From the NCBI GenBank assembly GCA_016841325.1, contig JAENZJ010000023.1, positions 1 to 49,376 of the forward strand: a stretch of 49,376 bases of DNA, given 5' to 3'. The notes under the pieces are model-generated. The model saw only the letters and a program-made list of their open reading frames with translations. It made no database searches and was not told the origin of the DNA. Positions 8,143 through 17,211 of this stretch are shown piece by piece (the stretch's first letter is position 1; each line of letters opens with the position of its first letter). This stretch comes from Thermincola carboxydiphila. Lineage in GTDB: Bacteria > Bacillota > Thermincolia > Thermincolales > UBA2595. The translations under genes and the position numbers were made by a program.

Positions 8143-9963
8143 TTATATTAATCTGGTATATTCCAGCAGGAGCTGTTTCCTTAGTTCCTGATCACGGGCC
8201 TTATCGGCCTCTTCCATCCTTCTTAGCAATTCCTCACGTTTTTTGCGAATTTCATCTTCTTTAACGGTCCGGATACAGTCATCAATCACCTGATCCCTGT
8301 TTTCCTCCGGTATTTCCACCAACAAAAGTCTTTTTAAAATTTCTGTCGTTGACTCATCCTGTAAACGATCAAAAAGTACTGCCGGTTGATAATCTAACTC
8401 ATTTTCCAGAATTTCATTCAATAAGTTTGTAATATTAAGATATTCCTGCCTTGAACTAAAATGAACCCCTATTTCTTCCTTTACTTTCAAAAATATGTTA
8501 CTGTCACTTAGCATTAAAACCAGTAGTGATTCTTCAGCCCGTGACCTGGCATCTTCTTCTTTGGAAGCAACCCCGCCCGGAACACGGTTATCGTTATTAT
8601 TCCTACTGGCAGTAATTTTATCCCGGTTTGACCAGGAATTTCTTGAACCCCGGGGGGTTTTTTCAACTTCGGCCCTGACCGCTTCCGGACTCAGGTGAAG
8701 CCTTTGGGCCAGTTTCATAATGGCCTCGTTTTTCTCTATTTCATTAGAAATGTTTTTGATACTGGGTATTACTTCGCTGGCAATCTTAAATTTTCCTTCT
8801 AAAGTTGCCATATCATATTTTTCCATTGCCCTGTCTGTATTAAATTCACTGAGAGACTGGGCATTTTGCCTGATAACCCGGGTAAACTCCTCAGCCCCGT
8901 GAACTCTGATAAATTCATCGGGGTCTTTTCCGTCAGGGATACTGACTATCCGCACCCTGCAGCCCAGGTCATCAAGAAGCTGCCAGCCGCGCATTGTGGC
9001 ATGGATACCGGCAGCGTCTGCATCATAAGCCATGACTACTTCCTGAGAATACCGCAGCAGCAGTTTTCCCTGTTCCCTGGTAAATGCTGTGCCCAGGGAA
9101 GCTACAACATTGGATATCCCCGACTGGTGGCACGTTATCACATCAAGATACCCCTCAACTATAATAACCTGGTCATTGCGCCTGATACTTTCAGCCGCTT
9201 TGTTTATTCCGTATAACAGGTGACTCTTGTTAAAGAGAACCGTTTCCGGCGAATTCAGGTATTTGGGAACACTGTCATCCAAAACCCGGCCCCCAAAACC
9301 TACCACCTTGCCCCGGATATCCCATATGGGGAACATCACCCGGTTACGAAACCTGTCATAAAACCCCGGCTTCCCTTTGCTGCGGGCCAGTACAAGGCCC
9401 AGCTTTTCGAGTTTTTCCGGAGCAAACCCCTTTTTATTCAAAAATTTGAGCAGGCTGTCCCATGACGGTGGTGCAAAACCTATCTGAAATTTATCTATTG
9501 TTTCTCCTGTCAATCCCCTTTTTTTGAGGTAGCTCCTTGCCTCCCCGGCAACCTGGTGATTTATCAGTATATACTGATAAAAGTCTTTTACAAGTTCATT
9601 TATTTCAAATGCTTCATTAACTTCCTTCATTCTGGCGTTTTTCGCCGGGTCATCTTCTTCCGGAATGGTGATTCCGGCCCTGTTGGCAAGTAACCTGACA
9701 GCTTCAGGAAAACTGAGCTTATCAAATTTCATAATGAAGGAAAAAACATTTCCTCCCTCACCACAGCCGAAACACCGGAAAATCTGTTTGTCGCCGCTGA
9801 CCATAAAGGAAGGGGTTTTTTCATTATGAAAAGGGCAGAGTCCCACATAGTTGGTGCCCTGTTTCCGGAGTCTTACATAATCTGAAACAACATTAACTAT
9901 ATCACTGGAAGCACGTACTTCGTCGATTACCTCTTCCGGAATTAATCCCTTCAATTTAACCAC
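8143..9963 (-). CDS. dnaG: DNA primase
   Basis: The primase makes RNA primers at the replication fork with DnaB helicase. The protein has 606 aa, normal for the family. The N-terminal CHC2 zinc ribbon has ligands Cys43, His46, Cys64 and Cys67. The catalytic core contains the TOPRIM fold with EGYLD (270-274) and DAD (314-316). The C-terminal part, after a polar linker near 430-470, is the helicase-binding domain. The start is uncertain: GTG at 9963, or TTG at 9954, which has the better placed SD AAAGGGTGG. It lies upstream of sigA and downstream of yqxD, as in Bacillus. Confidence 0.96.
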   Translation of the reverse strand: MVKLKGLIPEEVIDEVRASSDIVNVVSDYVRLRKQGTNYVGLCPFHNEKTPSFMVSGDKQIFRCFGCGEGGNVFSFIMKFDKLSFPEAVRLLANRAGITIPEEDDPAKNARMKEVNEAFEINELVKDFYQYILINHQVAGEARSYLKKRGLTGETIDKFQIGFAPPSWDSLLKFLNKKGFAPEKLEKLGLVLARSKGKPGFYDRFRNRVMFPIWDIRGKVVGFGGRVLDDSVPKYLNSPETVLFNKSHLLYGINKAAESIRRNDQVIIVEGYLDVITCHQSGISNVVASLGTAFTREQGKLLLRYSQEVVMAYDADAAGIHATMRGWQLLDDLGCRVRIVSIPDGKDPDEFIRVHGAEEFTRVIRQNAQSLSEFNTDRAMEKYDMATLEGKFKIASEVIPSIKNISNEIEKNEAIMKLAQRLHLSPEAVRAEVEKTPRGSRNSWSNRDKITASRNNNDNRVPGGVASKEEDARSRAEESLLVLMLSDSNIFLKVKEEIGVHFSSRQEYLNITNLLNEILENELDYQPAVLFDRLQDESTTEILKRLLLVEIPEENRDQVIDDCIRTVKEDEIRKKREELLRRMEEADKARDQELRKQLLLEYTRLI

Positions 9964-10037
9964 CCTTTTTCCGGAATCTTATTGTTAAATCATTCGCCAA
10001 AATAATCAGTTATCCTTCCGGAGGGGTTTTTACCTTA

Positions 10038-10526
10038 TTAAATATCCGGGTTATTCCAAAACTGTTGTTTGATTAATCTTCTCAACACTATTTCAAAATG
10101 CTGCCGGTCTGCCTCCGTCAATGCCCGGGGGCCTTTTGTCCTGCCGCCGCCCCTGCGGACTTTGGTATCAATATGCCTTTGTAACAGCATCCTGTCTATG
10201 TTATCAGAAGTGAAAACAAATCCCCTTACTGAAACCGGCCTGGCTCCTTTGGCCAGCGCCAGTGATGCCAGCCCGTAATCACCTGTCACCACAATGTCTC
10301 CGGCATCAGTATGGTTTATCAGTGCCATATCAGCGGCCTGGGGGACATTGTCCACAGTTATTACCTGTACATGTTCACTATCACAGGAGATCCGGTGGGA
10401 AATACTGGCCACAAAAACTACAGGTATCCCCGTATCACCAGCTGTCTTGGTAATTATGTCTTTTACCGGACACGAATCCGCATCAACCAGAATTTTTGGA
10501 GTTGCTCTACTACTATTCGAGGTCAC
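10038..10526 (-). CDS. yqxD: UPF0178 (YaiI/YqxD, DUF188) family protein
   Basis: A 162-aa soluble protein of the DUF188 family, which belongs to the PIN-like nuclease fold; no firm function is known. Family landmarks are the N-terminal ILVDADSCPVK, the central DIVVTGDYGLA and the C-terminal RGGGRTKGPRAL. The GTG start is behind SD AAAGGAAGG; an ATG two bases upstream runs straight into TGA. Its place before dnaG matches Bacillus yqxD-dnaG-sigA. Confidence 0.88.
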   Translation of the reverse strand: MTSNSSRATPKILVDADSCPVKDIITKTAGDTGIPVVFVASISHRISCDSEHVQVITVDNVPQAADMALINHTDAGDIVVTGDYGLASLALAKGARPVSVRGFVFTSDNIDRMLLQRHIDTKVRRGGGRTKGPRALTEADRQHFEIVLRRLIKQQFWNNPDI

Positions 10527-10666
10527 ATGGAATTTTCCTTCCTTTAGCCGACAAATTTTTTAATATTTAGGCAATTATACTTTGAAACTTTTGTTCAATA
10601 TTCAGGAAACTTATGTCAATTAACCAAAACAATATTATTATATCCATTTATTAGTTATTTAAACTC

Positions 10667-11665
10667 TTAATCAAGCCAGGGATTAGGCAAAAAAAGCCTT
10701 TTATATGTATGCAGGGCATAGCCGTCTGTCATCCCCGCCACATAGTCACAGGCAATACGGGCTGCCTCATTCTCTGGATGCATATCCTGAAGATATTGCG
10801 GAAGTGATTCCGGGTTGTCCACATAATAAGCAAAAAGCTGCTGGAGTACCTTTTTAGCCTTTTCCTCCTCTGTTTTAGCTTCAGAACCAATATATACCCT
10901 GCTGAACAAATAGTCCCTCAGGCGGTTCATCGCCTCCCACACCCCGGGGCTCATCCTGATTTCAGGCTTCTCCCAACTGGAGGCTATCATATCAGTAACC
11001 ATGTTGTTAATCCTTTCATTATGCCTGGCGCCCAGCACCGCGATACAATCCCCCGGCAGGTCTTCCTCCCTGATAATTCCGCCCCTTAGGGCATCATCAA
11101 TATCATGATTAATGTATGCTATCCGGTCAGCTATCTTGACAATACGTCCCTCCAGGGTAAACGGGTCGGTTTTTCCGGTATGGTTCAGGATTCCATCCCT
11201 TACTTCCCGGGTAAGGTTCATTGGTTCCAGGACATCAACTACCCTCAGGCTCTGCTCATTGTGTTTGAATGCCATCCCATAGCTCCTGAGGACCTCATCA
11301 AGGGCTTCCTCACCCGCATGGCCAAAGGGGGTATGTCCCAGGTCATGTCCCAGGGCAATAGCCTCAGTCAAGTCTTCATTGAGCCTGAGCGCCTTGGCTA
11401 TAGTGCGGGCTATCTGGGCAACCTCCAGGGTATGGGTCAGCCTTGTTCGGTAATGGTCCCCGGTAGGGGAAATAAAGACCTGGGTCTTTTGTTTCAGCCT
11501 GCGAAATCCTTTGGAATGAATAATCCTGTCCCGGTCGCGCTGGAAAACCGTCCTTACCGGGCATGGCTCTTCCCAGGTTTCCCGGCCTCTGCTTGCAGAA
11601 CTCAGGGCAGCATATTGGGAAAGCTGCTGTTTTTCAAATTCTTCGGTACGCAACCTGATTTGCAT
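10667..11665 (-). CDS. dgt: dGTPase-like HD-domain triphosphohydrolase
   Basis: A 332-aa deoxynucleoside-triphosphate triphosphohydrolase of the type that releases tripolyphosphate from dGTP. The N-terminal RDRDRIIHSKGFRRLKQKTQV stretch and the HD metal site (His78 in LTHTLE, His107-Asp108 in GHDLGH) followed by DRIAYINHD are all present. The length fits the short Firmicutes class. The ATG start has SD GAGGTGG. The gene is between yqxD and a flavoprotein gene and may share a transcript with dnaG. Confidence 0.9.
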   Translation of the reverse strand: MQIRLRTEEFEKQQLSQYAALSSASRGRETWEEPCPVRTVFQRDRDRIIHSKGFRRLKQKTQVFISPTGDHYRTRLTHTLEVAQIARTIAKALRLNEDLTEAIALGHDLGHTPFGHAGEEALDEVLRSYGMAFKHNEQSLRVVDVLEPMNLTREVRDGILNHTGKTDPFTLEGRIVKIADRIAYINHDIDDALRGGIIREEDLPGDCIAVLGARHNERINNMVTDMIASSWEKPEIRMSPGVWEAMNRLRDYLFSRVYIGSEAKTEEEKAKKVLQQLFAYYVDNPESLPQYLQDMHPENEAARIACDYVAGMTDGYALHTYKRLFLPNPWLD

Positions 11666-11706
11666 AATGAAACCACCTCACCGGCTGTTGACCCATTGCG
11701 GCCGGT

Positions 11707-12306
11707 TTACCTTTTCCGCAGGCCCATCGTGGCTCCTGCCAGTTCAGCTACCCTGCGTCCCATGATTGCCGCCCTCTCCAGGCCGGGACTGTCACCTGAG
11801 GAAGGCTTTTGGGCACAAGCCCCCTGGTGTCCGGCATCGTTTTCAATATAACCGTCCCCGATAACCGTCATTCCCTGTACCAGCATCATATCCTGAATGG
11901 CCCTTACAGTTGTTTCCTGACCGCCAAACCGTGCCGCGCCGACACTCACAGCCCCACCCACAACGTTTACCAGGGCCTTTTCCTTGCGCAGCACTCTCGA
12001 CTTATCCCAAAATCCCTTGAGTTGTGCGGAAACAGTGCCAAAATACACCGGACTGCCGATAATTATACCATCAGCTTTTCGCAGGAGGTCAAAGGCTTCG
12101 CCAAGGTTGTTTCCCCTGGCACATACACCCTCACATACAGGTGAACAGTTGTTGCAGAAGGGGTGGGCAACTCCCTTCATGGCATCGGTAACATGAAGCA
12201 CCCTGGTATCACATCCCATACGCGACGCGGCTTCCAGAGCAGCATTAATCATATTTACAGTGTTCCCTTCTTTCTGGGGGCTCCCGTTCAAACCTACTAT
12301 TAACAT
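11707..12306 (-). CDS. Flavodoxin-like NAD(P)H:FMN reductase with Cys cluster
   Basis: A 199-aa flavodoxin-fold protein. The N-terminal phosphate loop NGSPQKEGNT binds FMN, and GSPVYFGTVSAQLK and GGAVSVGAARFGGQE are the other flavin-contacting loops of the NADPH-dependent FMN reductase / iron-sulfur flavoprotein family. A Cys-rich insertion, CNNCSPVCEGVC (near residues 50-65), sits where iron-sulfur flavoproteins hold their [4Fe-4S] cluster, so an Fe-S cofactor is possible but not proven. I start at ATG 12306, behind AGGTG, rather than at an upstream GTG. Confidence 0.8.
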   Translation of the reverse strand: MLIVGLNGSPQKEGNTVNMINAALEAASRMGCDTRVLHVTDAMKGVAHPFCNNCSPVCEGVCARGNNLGEAFDLLRKADGIIIGSPVYFGTVSAQLKGFWDKSRVLRKEKALVNVVGGAVSVGAARFGGQETTVRAIQDMMLVQGMTVIGDGYIENDAGHQGACAQKPSSGDSPGLERAAIMGRRVAELAGATMGLRKR

Positions 12307-12359
12307 CTTTTGACACCTCACAATTTAAACAGCGATAATTTATATAATATTCGAGAAAA

Positions 12360-12932
12360 TTAAAAATGTTCCTGCAAAAGAAAAGATTTGATATAAAAAT
12401 AATCCGGACCTGACCGGGAAAGTATGCTTCTCATTAATTTTATTTCAGAGACAGGTACTATCCGGTCATCCAGGCTGAGGCTGTGTACCACCTTATCAAG
12501 TCCCGGAGCAGGTGGCGCTTCTTTTACCCTCCCCAGGGTAAGGTGTGGTGAAAAACCTCTCTCCTCTGCCGGAAGGCCAATACTCACCATTTCACTTTCA
12601 ATGTCTCTCCATATCCGGTACAGGTATTTGTCTGTATCACAGACCCCTGCCCAGATGACCTTTGGCCGCCTTAGTGAAGGAAAGGCCCCCAGGCCGCTTA
12701 TCATCAGGGCAAATTTGCTGTGTTGCTGACTGACTTTTGCCAGACCAGCCCCAATCCGGTCCAGAAGCGGCGGGTCCACATCACCCAGAAATTTCAGTGT
12801 CAGGTGAAAATTTTTTTCCTCTACCCACTTAACCCTGCCAGGCCACGCCCGCATCCCGTCCTGTACCCGTACCAGGTCCCTTTTCAGCTCACCGGGCAGA
12901 TCTATGGCTATAAAGCAGCGGTACTTATCCAC
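12360..12932 (-). CDS. thpR: RNA 2',3'-cyclic phosphodiesterase (2H family)
   Basis: A 190-aa LigT/ThpR-type protein that opens 2',3'-cyclic phosphates on RNA to 2'-phosphates. The two catalytic HxTx motifs are HLTL at 43-46 and HLTL at 130-133, and CFIAIDLP is the usual first strand. I start at GTG 12932, behind a strong GGGGGGA SD; a longer ATG version has no SD. It lies 58 bp downstream of the CbiO stop on the same strand. Confidence 0.88.
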   Translation of the reverse strand: MDKYRCFIAIDLPGELKRDLVRVQDGMRAWPGRVKWVEEKNFHLTLKFLGDVDPPLLDRIGAGLAKVSQQHSKFALMISGLGAFPSLRRPKVIWAGVCDTDKYLYRIWRDIESEMVSIGLPAEERGFSPHLTLGRVKEAPPAPGLDKVVHSLSLDDRIVPVSEIKLMRSILSRSGPDYFYIKSFLLQEHF

Positions 12933-12990
12933 TCTAATCCCCCCGCAGCGTAAATTCCGCAGCAATAGTATTATCACTTAATAAGTATTT

Positions 12991-13806
12991 TCATTTAATA
13001 TACTCTTCCAGAATACTTACCGCCTCAGCGACTGTCTTGGGTAAAGACCGGTCCTTAAACCTGCTGAAATGGCTGAAAACCTGTGAAACAGTGGGCAGCT
13101 TCAAATTTGCTTCCCGGATCAGCGAAATATCCCCCAGGAGTTCAGTCCCGCCCTGGGCAAGGGTGGTCCCGTCCTTTATTATGACTACGGAATCGGCCCA
13201 CTCAGCAGCCATATCCATGTCATGAGTAGCCACAACCAGGGTTTTCCCCCGGTTATGAAAGTCTTCCAGTATTTCCATCAGCACTTGCTGTCCTCCCGGG
13301 TCCAGATACGCTGTAGGCTCGTCCAATACTATTATCTCCGGGTCCATTGCCAGTACTCCGGCAATAGCAACACGCTTCTTTTGCCCGAAACTCAGGTGGT
13401 GTGGCGCTTTTTCCCTTAAGTCCCACATCCCCACTGTATTCAGGGCATCAGCCACCCTGTGCTCAATCTCATGCCGGGATAAACCCATATTCAGGGGACC
13501 GAAGGCAACATCGTCCCAAACCGAGGTGGAAAACACCTGGTCATCGGGATCCTGAAACACCAGTCCCACTTCGCGGCGAACCTCATTCTCGGTCTCTTTG
13601 TCTACCTTCCGGCCAAAAATCCTGACTGAGCCCTGCTGGGGAAGATTAATCCCGTTCAGGTGCAAAAGCAGGGTCGACTTCCCGGCGCCGTTAGGACCTA
13701 ATAAGACCACTCTGGCGCCCTTTGTTACATCCAGGGAGATTCCTTTCAGAGCCATCGTCCCGTCAGCATAAGTATATTTTAAGTCACTGATCTCAATAGC
13801 ATTCAA
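12991..13806 (-). CDS. cbiO: Cobalt/nickel ECF transporter ATPase CbiO
   Basis: A 271-aa ABC ATPase that powers an energy-coupling-factor (ECF) transporter. Walker A GPNGAGKS (37-44), the Q-loop in VFQDPDDQVF, signature LSFGQKKR (near 141), Walker B with IIVLDEPTAYLD and the switch His in VATHDMDMA are all intact. The start overlaps the CbiQ stop by 4 bp (ATGA), so the two are coupled. There is no substrate subunit beside it; the CbiM gene at 37374-38012 is the likely partner, and that gene in turn lacks its own CbiQO. Substrate assignment to cobalt or nickel rests on the CbiQ type. Confidence 0.88.
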   Translation of the reverse strand: MNAIEISDLKYTYADGTMALKGISLDVTKGARVVLLGPNGAGKSTLLLHLNGINLPQQGSVRIFGRKVDKETENEVRREVGLVFQDPDDQVFSTSVWDDVAFGPLNMGLSRHEIEHRVADALNTVGMWDLREKAPHHLSFGQKKRVAIAGVLAMDPEIIVLDEPTAYLDPGGQQVLMEILEDFHNRGKTLVVATHDMDMAAEWADSVVIIKDGTTLAQGGTELLGDISLIREANLKLPTVSQVFSHFSRFKDRSLPKTVAEAVSILEEYIK

Positions 13807-14621
13807 TATAATAAACCTCCCTTATCCAGCACCAGAAGCCCCCTGTCCAGGGCCAGCAGTCCTGCACCCACCAGTCCGATAAACCCGGCCAGCAAATAGT
13901 CCTTCAGACAAACCCTAAAATCACTCAGGCTATGCGCTTGTCCCGTAAACCCCCGGGAAATCATGGCCACATAGACCCGGTCACCGCGTTCATAGGCCCT
14001 GATAAACATAACCCCTACCATTTGTGCCAGGGTTCTCATGGTATGAGAGTGCCAAAGGTTCCGGCCGAGGACGAAACCCCTTGCCTTCCTGGCCCGGGAC
14101 ATCCTCTTTAATTCATCAATGGTCACAAATATGTACCTGATGGTAAACTCCAGCATTTGCACAATAACTGCAGGAACCTTCAGGTCACTCAGGGCCTTCA
14201 TGAGATTCTTGAATCTGGTTGTGGACATCAGGGTTATGATGGCCAATACTGATGCCAATACCCGTAACAACAGCATCAGTGCCCGTTCAATACCCTGAGC
14301 TGTGGCAGCTACCCTGATTATTCCCAAATCTGCAGCCCAGACCGTGTCACCGGGAGTAATGAACGGAAATAACAGGATCAATACTCCGGCAAAAGGGATG
14401 ACCCAGGTAAGCCTGCGCAGCACATAACCAACCGGAATCCGTGACACCAGCAGCGCTATTACCCAGAAAATAATGGCTGCAGTCAAAAGAGACGGCCTGG
14501 TCAGAGTTACGGATATGAAAACAAACAGGATTATTGCCAGTACCTTGACCCGGGGGTCCATGGCATGAAGTGGTGACTCCAGCTTGGCAAACTCGTCCAT
14601 ATGGATATGTTTCATCTGCAT
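13803..14621 (-). CDS. cbiQ: Cobalt/nickel ECF transporter membrane subunit CbiQ
   Basis: A 272-aa EcfT-fold protein. The N-terminus MKHIHMDEFAKLESPLHAMD is the CbiQ signature, followed by four to five membrane segments. The cytoplasmic coupling-helix motif with Ala-Arg-Gly (RARKARGF, near 190) docks on the ATPase. ATG has SD AAAGGT. It heads the short cbiQ-cbiO unit behind the terminator of the NifX/Mrp operon. No riboswitch or clear promoter was seen in the 110 bp upstream. Confidence 0.88.
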   Translation of the reverse strand: MQMKHIHMDEFAKLESPLHAMDPRVKVLAIILFVFISVTLTRPSLLTAAIIFWVIALLVSRIPVGYVLRRLTWVIPFAGVLILLFPFITPGDTVWAADLGIIRVAATAQGIERALMLLLRVLASVLAIITLMSTTRFKNLMKALSDLKVPAVIVQMLEFTIRYIFVTIDELKRMSRARKARGFVLGRNLWHSHTMRTLAQMVGVMFIRAYERGDRVYVAMISRGFTGQAHSLSDFRVCLKDYLLAGFIGLVGAGLLALDRGLLVLDKGGLLY

Positions 14622-14730
14622 TTACCTTTCTGAATATAACCTTATATTAATTTGATTCGGCCTGCATAGCTGTTACTTATTATATCACCGTATCCGGCAA
14701 CACAAAACATATTTCTGGAAAATTATATAT

Positions 14731-14775
14731 TTAAAAACAAAGTGGGAGGACTACCCTGTTAAGATAGACCTCCCT
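14731..14775 (-). terminator. Terminator of the ORP-like operon
   Basis: On the minus strand GGGAGG...CCTCCC, with inner CTA/TAG, is followed by ACTTTGTTTTT. It separates the NifX-fold gene from cbiQ. Confidence 0.75.
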
Positions 14776-14808
14776 ATAGAATGGAGCGAATCTTTCTTTG
14801 GTTGCGTT

Positions 14809-15168
14809 TCACCGGTGGTGATGTGCCCCGTGATGATTGCAAACAGTTCTTTTGGAAATAAATCTGCCTTCAGCAAAGGCTTCGGCCGTGTCTTTAACTG
14901 AGCCCGAAGCGCCAAACAGAACTTTCAGACCACGGGACTCAAGACCGTCAATAGCCCCCTGTCCGATCCCCCCGACAATTACCACCTCTACACCCTGGTT
15001 CCTGAGGAAATCAGCTATTCCTTCATGTTGGTGCTGTAAGCCTGCTGCAGAAACAGTTTTAATGTCAATAACCTGACTGTTGTTATCAATTTCAATTATG
15101 GAAAAACTTCTGCTCTGCCCAAAGTGCTGGTTTACTTCCCCATTATTGTCAGGTATGGCAATCTTCAT
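14809..15168 (-). CDS. NifX/NifB-type dinitrogenase Fe-Mo cofactor-binding fold protein (1)
   Basis: A 119-aa single-domain protein of the NifX / orange-protein fold, which binds metal-sulfur clusters. MKIAIPDNNGEVNQHFGQS is the family start, with the conserved HFG. VVIVGGIGQGAIDGL is the second conserved stretch, and a C-terminal HHGAHHHR tail adds metal-binding potential. I start at ATG 15168, behind SD GGAGGG; 26 codons of in-frame upstream sequence belong to the leader. It has its own strong promoter with an operator-like palindrome, downstream of the DUF134 regulator gene. The cargo cluster is unknown. Confidence 0.82.
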   Translation of the reverse strand: MKIAIPDNNGEVNQHFGQSRSFSIIEIDNNSQVIDIKTVSAAGLQHQHEGIADFLRNQGVEVVIVGGIGQGAIDGLESRGLKVLFGASGSVKDTAEAFAEGRFISKRTVCNHHGAHHHR

Positions 15169-15289
15169 GGATTTTCCCTCCTTGTTCTTATCCTGATTTA
15201 AAAAAGCAAATTTGTTTAGTATACTAATTACTATATTTTTATTCACTTTGCCATTTTGTTTAGCTAATCAGTAAATCAACATATTAATA

Positions 15290-15345
15290 TTGGGCATACG
15301 CCAATTACTTGTTTTTATTATATACTAACTAATCCGATTTGTAAA
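15290..15345 (-). promoter_or_regulatory. Promoter and palindromic operator before NifX-like gene 1
   Basis: On the minus strand -35 TTTACA (15340-15345), 17 bp, then -10 TATAAT (15317-15322). Twelve bp downstream lies TTGGCGTATGCCCAA (15290-15304), nearly the palindrome TTGGGCATATGCCCAA found at the Mrp promoter. The site would overlap or follow the transcription start, suggesting repression. Confidence 0.7.
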
Positions 15346-15350
15346 TACAC

Positions 15351-15815
15351 TTAACTCTTTCTTTTATGACAGCAGTTGGCACAGAACTCACCCATGCGGT
15401 TCCGGCAGTGGATAACTTCTGAACCGCAGCGGGGACACTTATAATTATCTCCGTCAGCTTCCTTATAATTTTCATATCTCTCTTCCCAGCCCTCCTTACA
15501 CTTGGGGCAAAAAACCTTACAGACATTTCGCGTAAAGTCCCCGCCCTGAACCTTCAGTGCCTTGCCCTCAATAAGAGCACGGGCTATTTTGGTCCGGGCA
15601 TCAGATAAGATACGCTGAAAAGTCTGCCGCGAAACCTGCATCTTTTCAGCACATTCATCCTGGTTAAGGCTCTCAATATCTTTTAACCGGACAGCCTCAA
15701 TTTCCTCTACCTTGAGAATTTCCTCCTCCAGGTCACATTTGGGCCTGCCGGCAGGGACAAAATGAAGGTCCTGGGGTACAAATTCAACAATCCGCCATTT
15801 TCTTGGTCTTGGCAT
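15351..15815 (-). CDS. DUF134 family helix-turn-helix regulator with C-terminal zinc ribbon
   Basis: A 154-aa protein. The N-terminal MPRPRKWRIV and the sigma-70 region-4-like HTH (about 45-90: DQDECAEKMQVSRQTFQRIL) define DUF134. It carries an extra C-terminal part with two Cys pairs (CPKCKEGW and CPRCGSEV) and CANCC, probably zinc ribbons. DUF134 proteins commonly accompany NifX-fold genes, so it is the best candidate to bind the palindromes at 15290 and 19768. A -10-like TATAAT (15856-15861) suggests it has its own promoter. Confidence 0.85.
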   Translation of the reverse strand: MPRPRKWRIVEFVPQDLHFVPAGRPKCDLEEEILKVEEIEAVRLKDIESLNQDECAEKMQVSRQTFQRILSDARTKIARALIEGKALKVQGGDFTRNVCKVFCPKCKEGWEERYENYKEADGDNYKCPRCGSEVIHCRNRMGEFCANCCHKRKS

Positions 15816-15928
15816 CCAATAACCGCCTCCCGATACATATCAAAACTTCATAAATATTATACTATAATTATCGGCTGACAGCTAATTTTTCTAAACCTTT
15901 ATTTTAAACACTGTATTATAAAGAATCA

Positions 15929-15948
15929 GGGACACATGCCTGTGTCCC
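15929..15948 (-). terminator. Hairpin between NifX-like gene 2 and the DUF134 gene
   Basis: GGGACACA, loop GGCA, TGTGTCCC on the minus strand, followed by only a weak T tract (TGATTCTTTAT). It may be a partial terminator or an mRNA stabiliser. Confidence 0.5.
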
Positions 15949-15957
15949 TGGAAAATT

Positions 15958-16320
15958 CTATTTATGACCGCCGCACTCGCCGGCATGCATATGTTCAGTA
16001 CATATACTTCCTGTAGAGACCAACTGTCCCTTGAGATACATATCCAGGACTTCGGCATCCGTACCCCGGGCTCCTGAAATAACTGCAATATTTTTCTGGT
16101 TAAAAAGCTGGATGGCTTTTGCCCCGATACCCCCGGTAATGATACAGTCCACGTCTTTACCGGCGAGGAATTCGGGGAGAAAGCCGGGGACATGCCCCGG
16201 GTTATCAATTATCTGTTTATTTGTTATCTGGCCATTTTCTATATCTGCCAGGCAAAACCGTTCACAGTGACCAAAGTGTTCTGAAACCGTGTTCCCTTCC
16301 AAAGCTACAGCAACTTTCAC
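15958..16320 (-). CDS. NifX/NifB-type Fe-Mo cofactor-binding fold protein (2)
   Basis: A 120-aa NifX-fold protein with family hallmarks MKVAVALEGNTVSEHFGHCE and VDCIITGGIGAKAI, and a Cys/His-rich C-terminus (CTEHMHAGECGGHK) likely to bind metal. It lies 27 bp downstream of the second ferredoxin-ATPase gene, as orange-protein subunits lie beside their MinD-type ATPases in Desulfovibrio. Confidence 0.84.
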   Translation of the reverse strand: MKVAVALEGNTVSEHFGHCERFCLADIENGQITNKQIIDNPGHVPGFLPEFLAGKDVDCIITGGIGAKAIQLFNQKNIAVISGARGTDAEVLDMYLKGQLVSTGSICTEHMHAGECGGHK

Positions 16321-16347
16321 TGAGCAAAACCCTCCTTATTCTTATAT

Positions 16348-17211
16348 TTAATTTGTTTTAATTTGTAATTCATTTTTCAAATTTATCCAGATATTCCTGA
16401 TAGCTGTGCCGGCAGCACTGTCAGCAATTCGCACCACCGGAATTCCCCGGCTGATTGCCTGGCTGGCCTGCCTGTCAAAAGGAATGCATCCCAGTACCTT
16501 AATATTGCGCTCTCTGCAGTGCTCAGTTATTTCTCCGGTTATGTCCGGATTCAGGTCATATTTGTTAATACATGCATAGGCCTTTGTCCCGAAATGTTCT
16601 GCCAGGTCCAGTACCCTGATCAGGTCATGTTTTCCCGATAATGTCGGTTCAGAAACCACCAGCACGGCATCACACCCGGTTATTGATGCTATGACAACAC
16701 AACCTATTCCCGGAGACCCGTCGATGATTACGATGTCATCATCACCGGCATAACCCGAAGCATTTTTCCTGACCTCGGTAACCAGTTTCCCGGACCCGTC
16801 GGCGCCGATATTCAGCCTGGCATGAGAAAATTTGCCCCATGAACTTGAAGATAAAACAGTTTTGCCGGTAACCACATTTCTAATACTGACTGCCTGGTGA
16901 GGACACACAAAAACACAGGCTGCACAACCCTCACACTTAAGTTCATCCACGGTAAAATCCCTAATGGCATCAAATCTGCAGACAGCCACGCATTTTTCAC
17001 ACTTCTGGCACTTTTCCGGGTTAATCAGGGCCAGTTTTGAACCATAAAAGTCCCTCTCCCGGAGAACTTCGGAGTCAATAAGCAAATGCAGGTTGGGGGC
17101 TTCCACATCACAGTCAGCAATCACCCTGTTTTCTGCCAGGTTTGCCAGGGAAGCACAGACAGTTGTCTTTCCTGTTCCTCCTTTACCGCTGACTATAGCA
17201 ACCTGTTTCAT
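16348..17211 (-). CDS. Ferredoxin-MinD fusion ATPase (2)
   Basis: A 287-aa P-loop ATPase of the MinD/Mrp class with a two-cluster ferredoxin domain inserted. The deviant Walker A SGKGGTGKTT is at the N-terminus. CQKCEKCVAVC and CEGCAACVFVC (about 65-105) are [4Fe-4S] motifs. DDIVIIDGSPGIGC is Walker B/switch II. It overlaps the preceding paralogue by 4 bp, so the pair is probably a heterodimer. Homologous pairs (DVU2103/DVU2104 type) belong to the orange-protein complex, whose role is poorly defined. The NifX protein that follows is the likely client. Confidence 0.86.
   Translation of the reverse strand: MKQVAIVSGKGGTGKTTVCASLANLAENRVIADCDVEAPNLHLLIDSEVLRERDFYGSKLALINPEKCQKCEKCVAVCRFDAIRDFTVDELKCEGCAACVFVCPHQAVSIRNVVTGKTVLSSSSWGKFSHARLNIGADGSGKLVTEVRKNASGYAGDDDIVIIDGSPGIGCVVIASITGCDAVLVVSEPTLSGKHDLIRVLDLAEHFGTKAYACINKYDLNPDITGEITEHCRERNIKVLGCIPFDRQASQAISRGIPVVRIADSAAGTAIRNIWINLKNELQIKTN

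Noticed and set aside
14622-14730. Cobalamin or NiCo riboswitch before cbiQ-cbiO
   Set aside because: The stretch is AT-rich, with no conserved aptamer blocks and no terminator hairpin between the upstream terminator and the cbiQ start.
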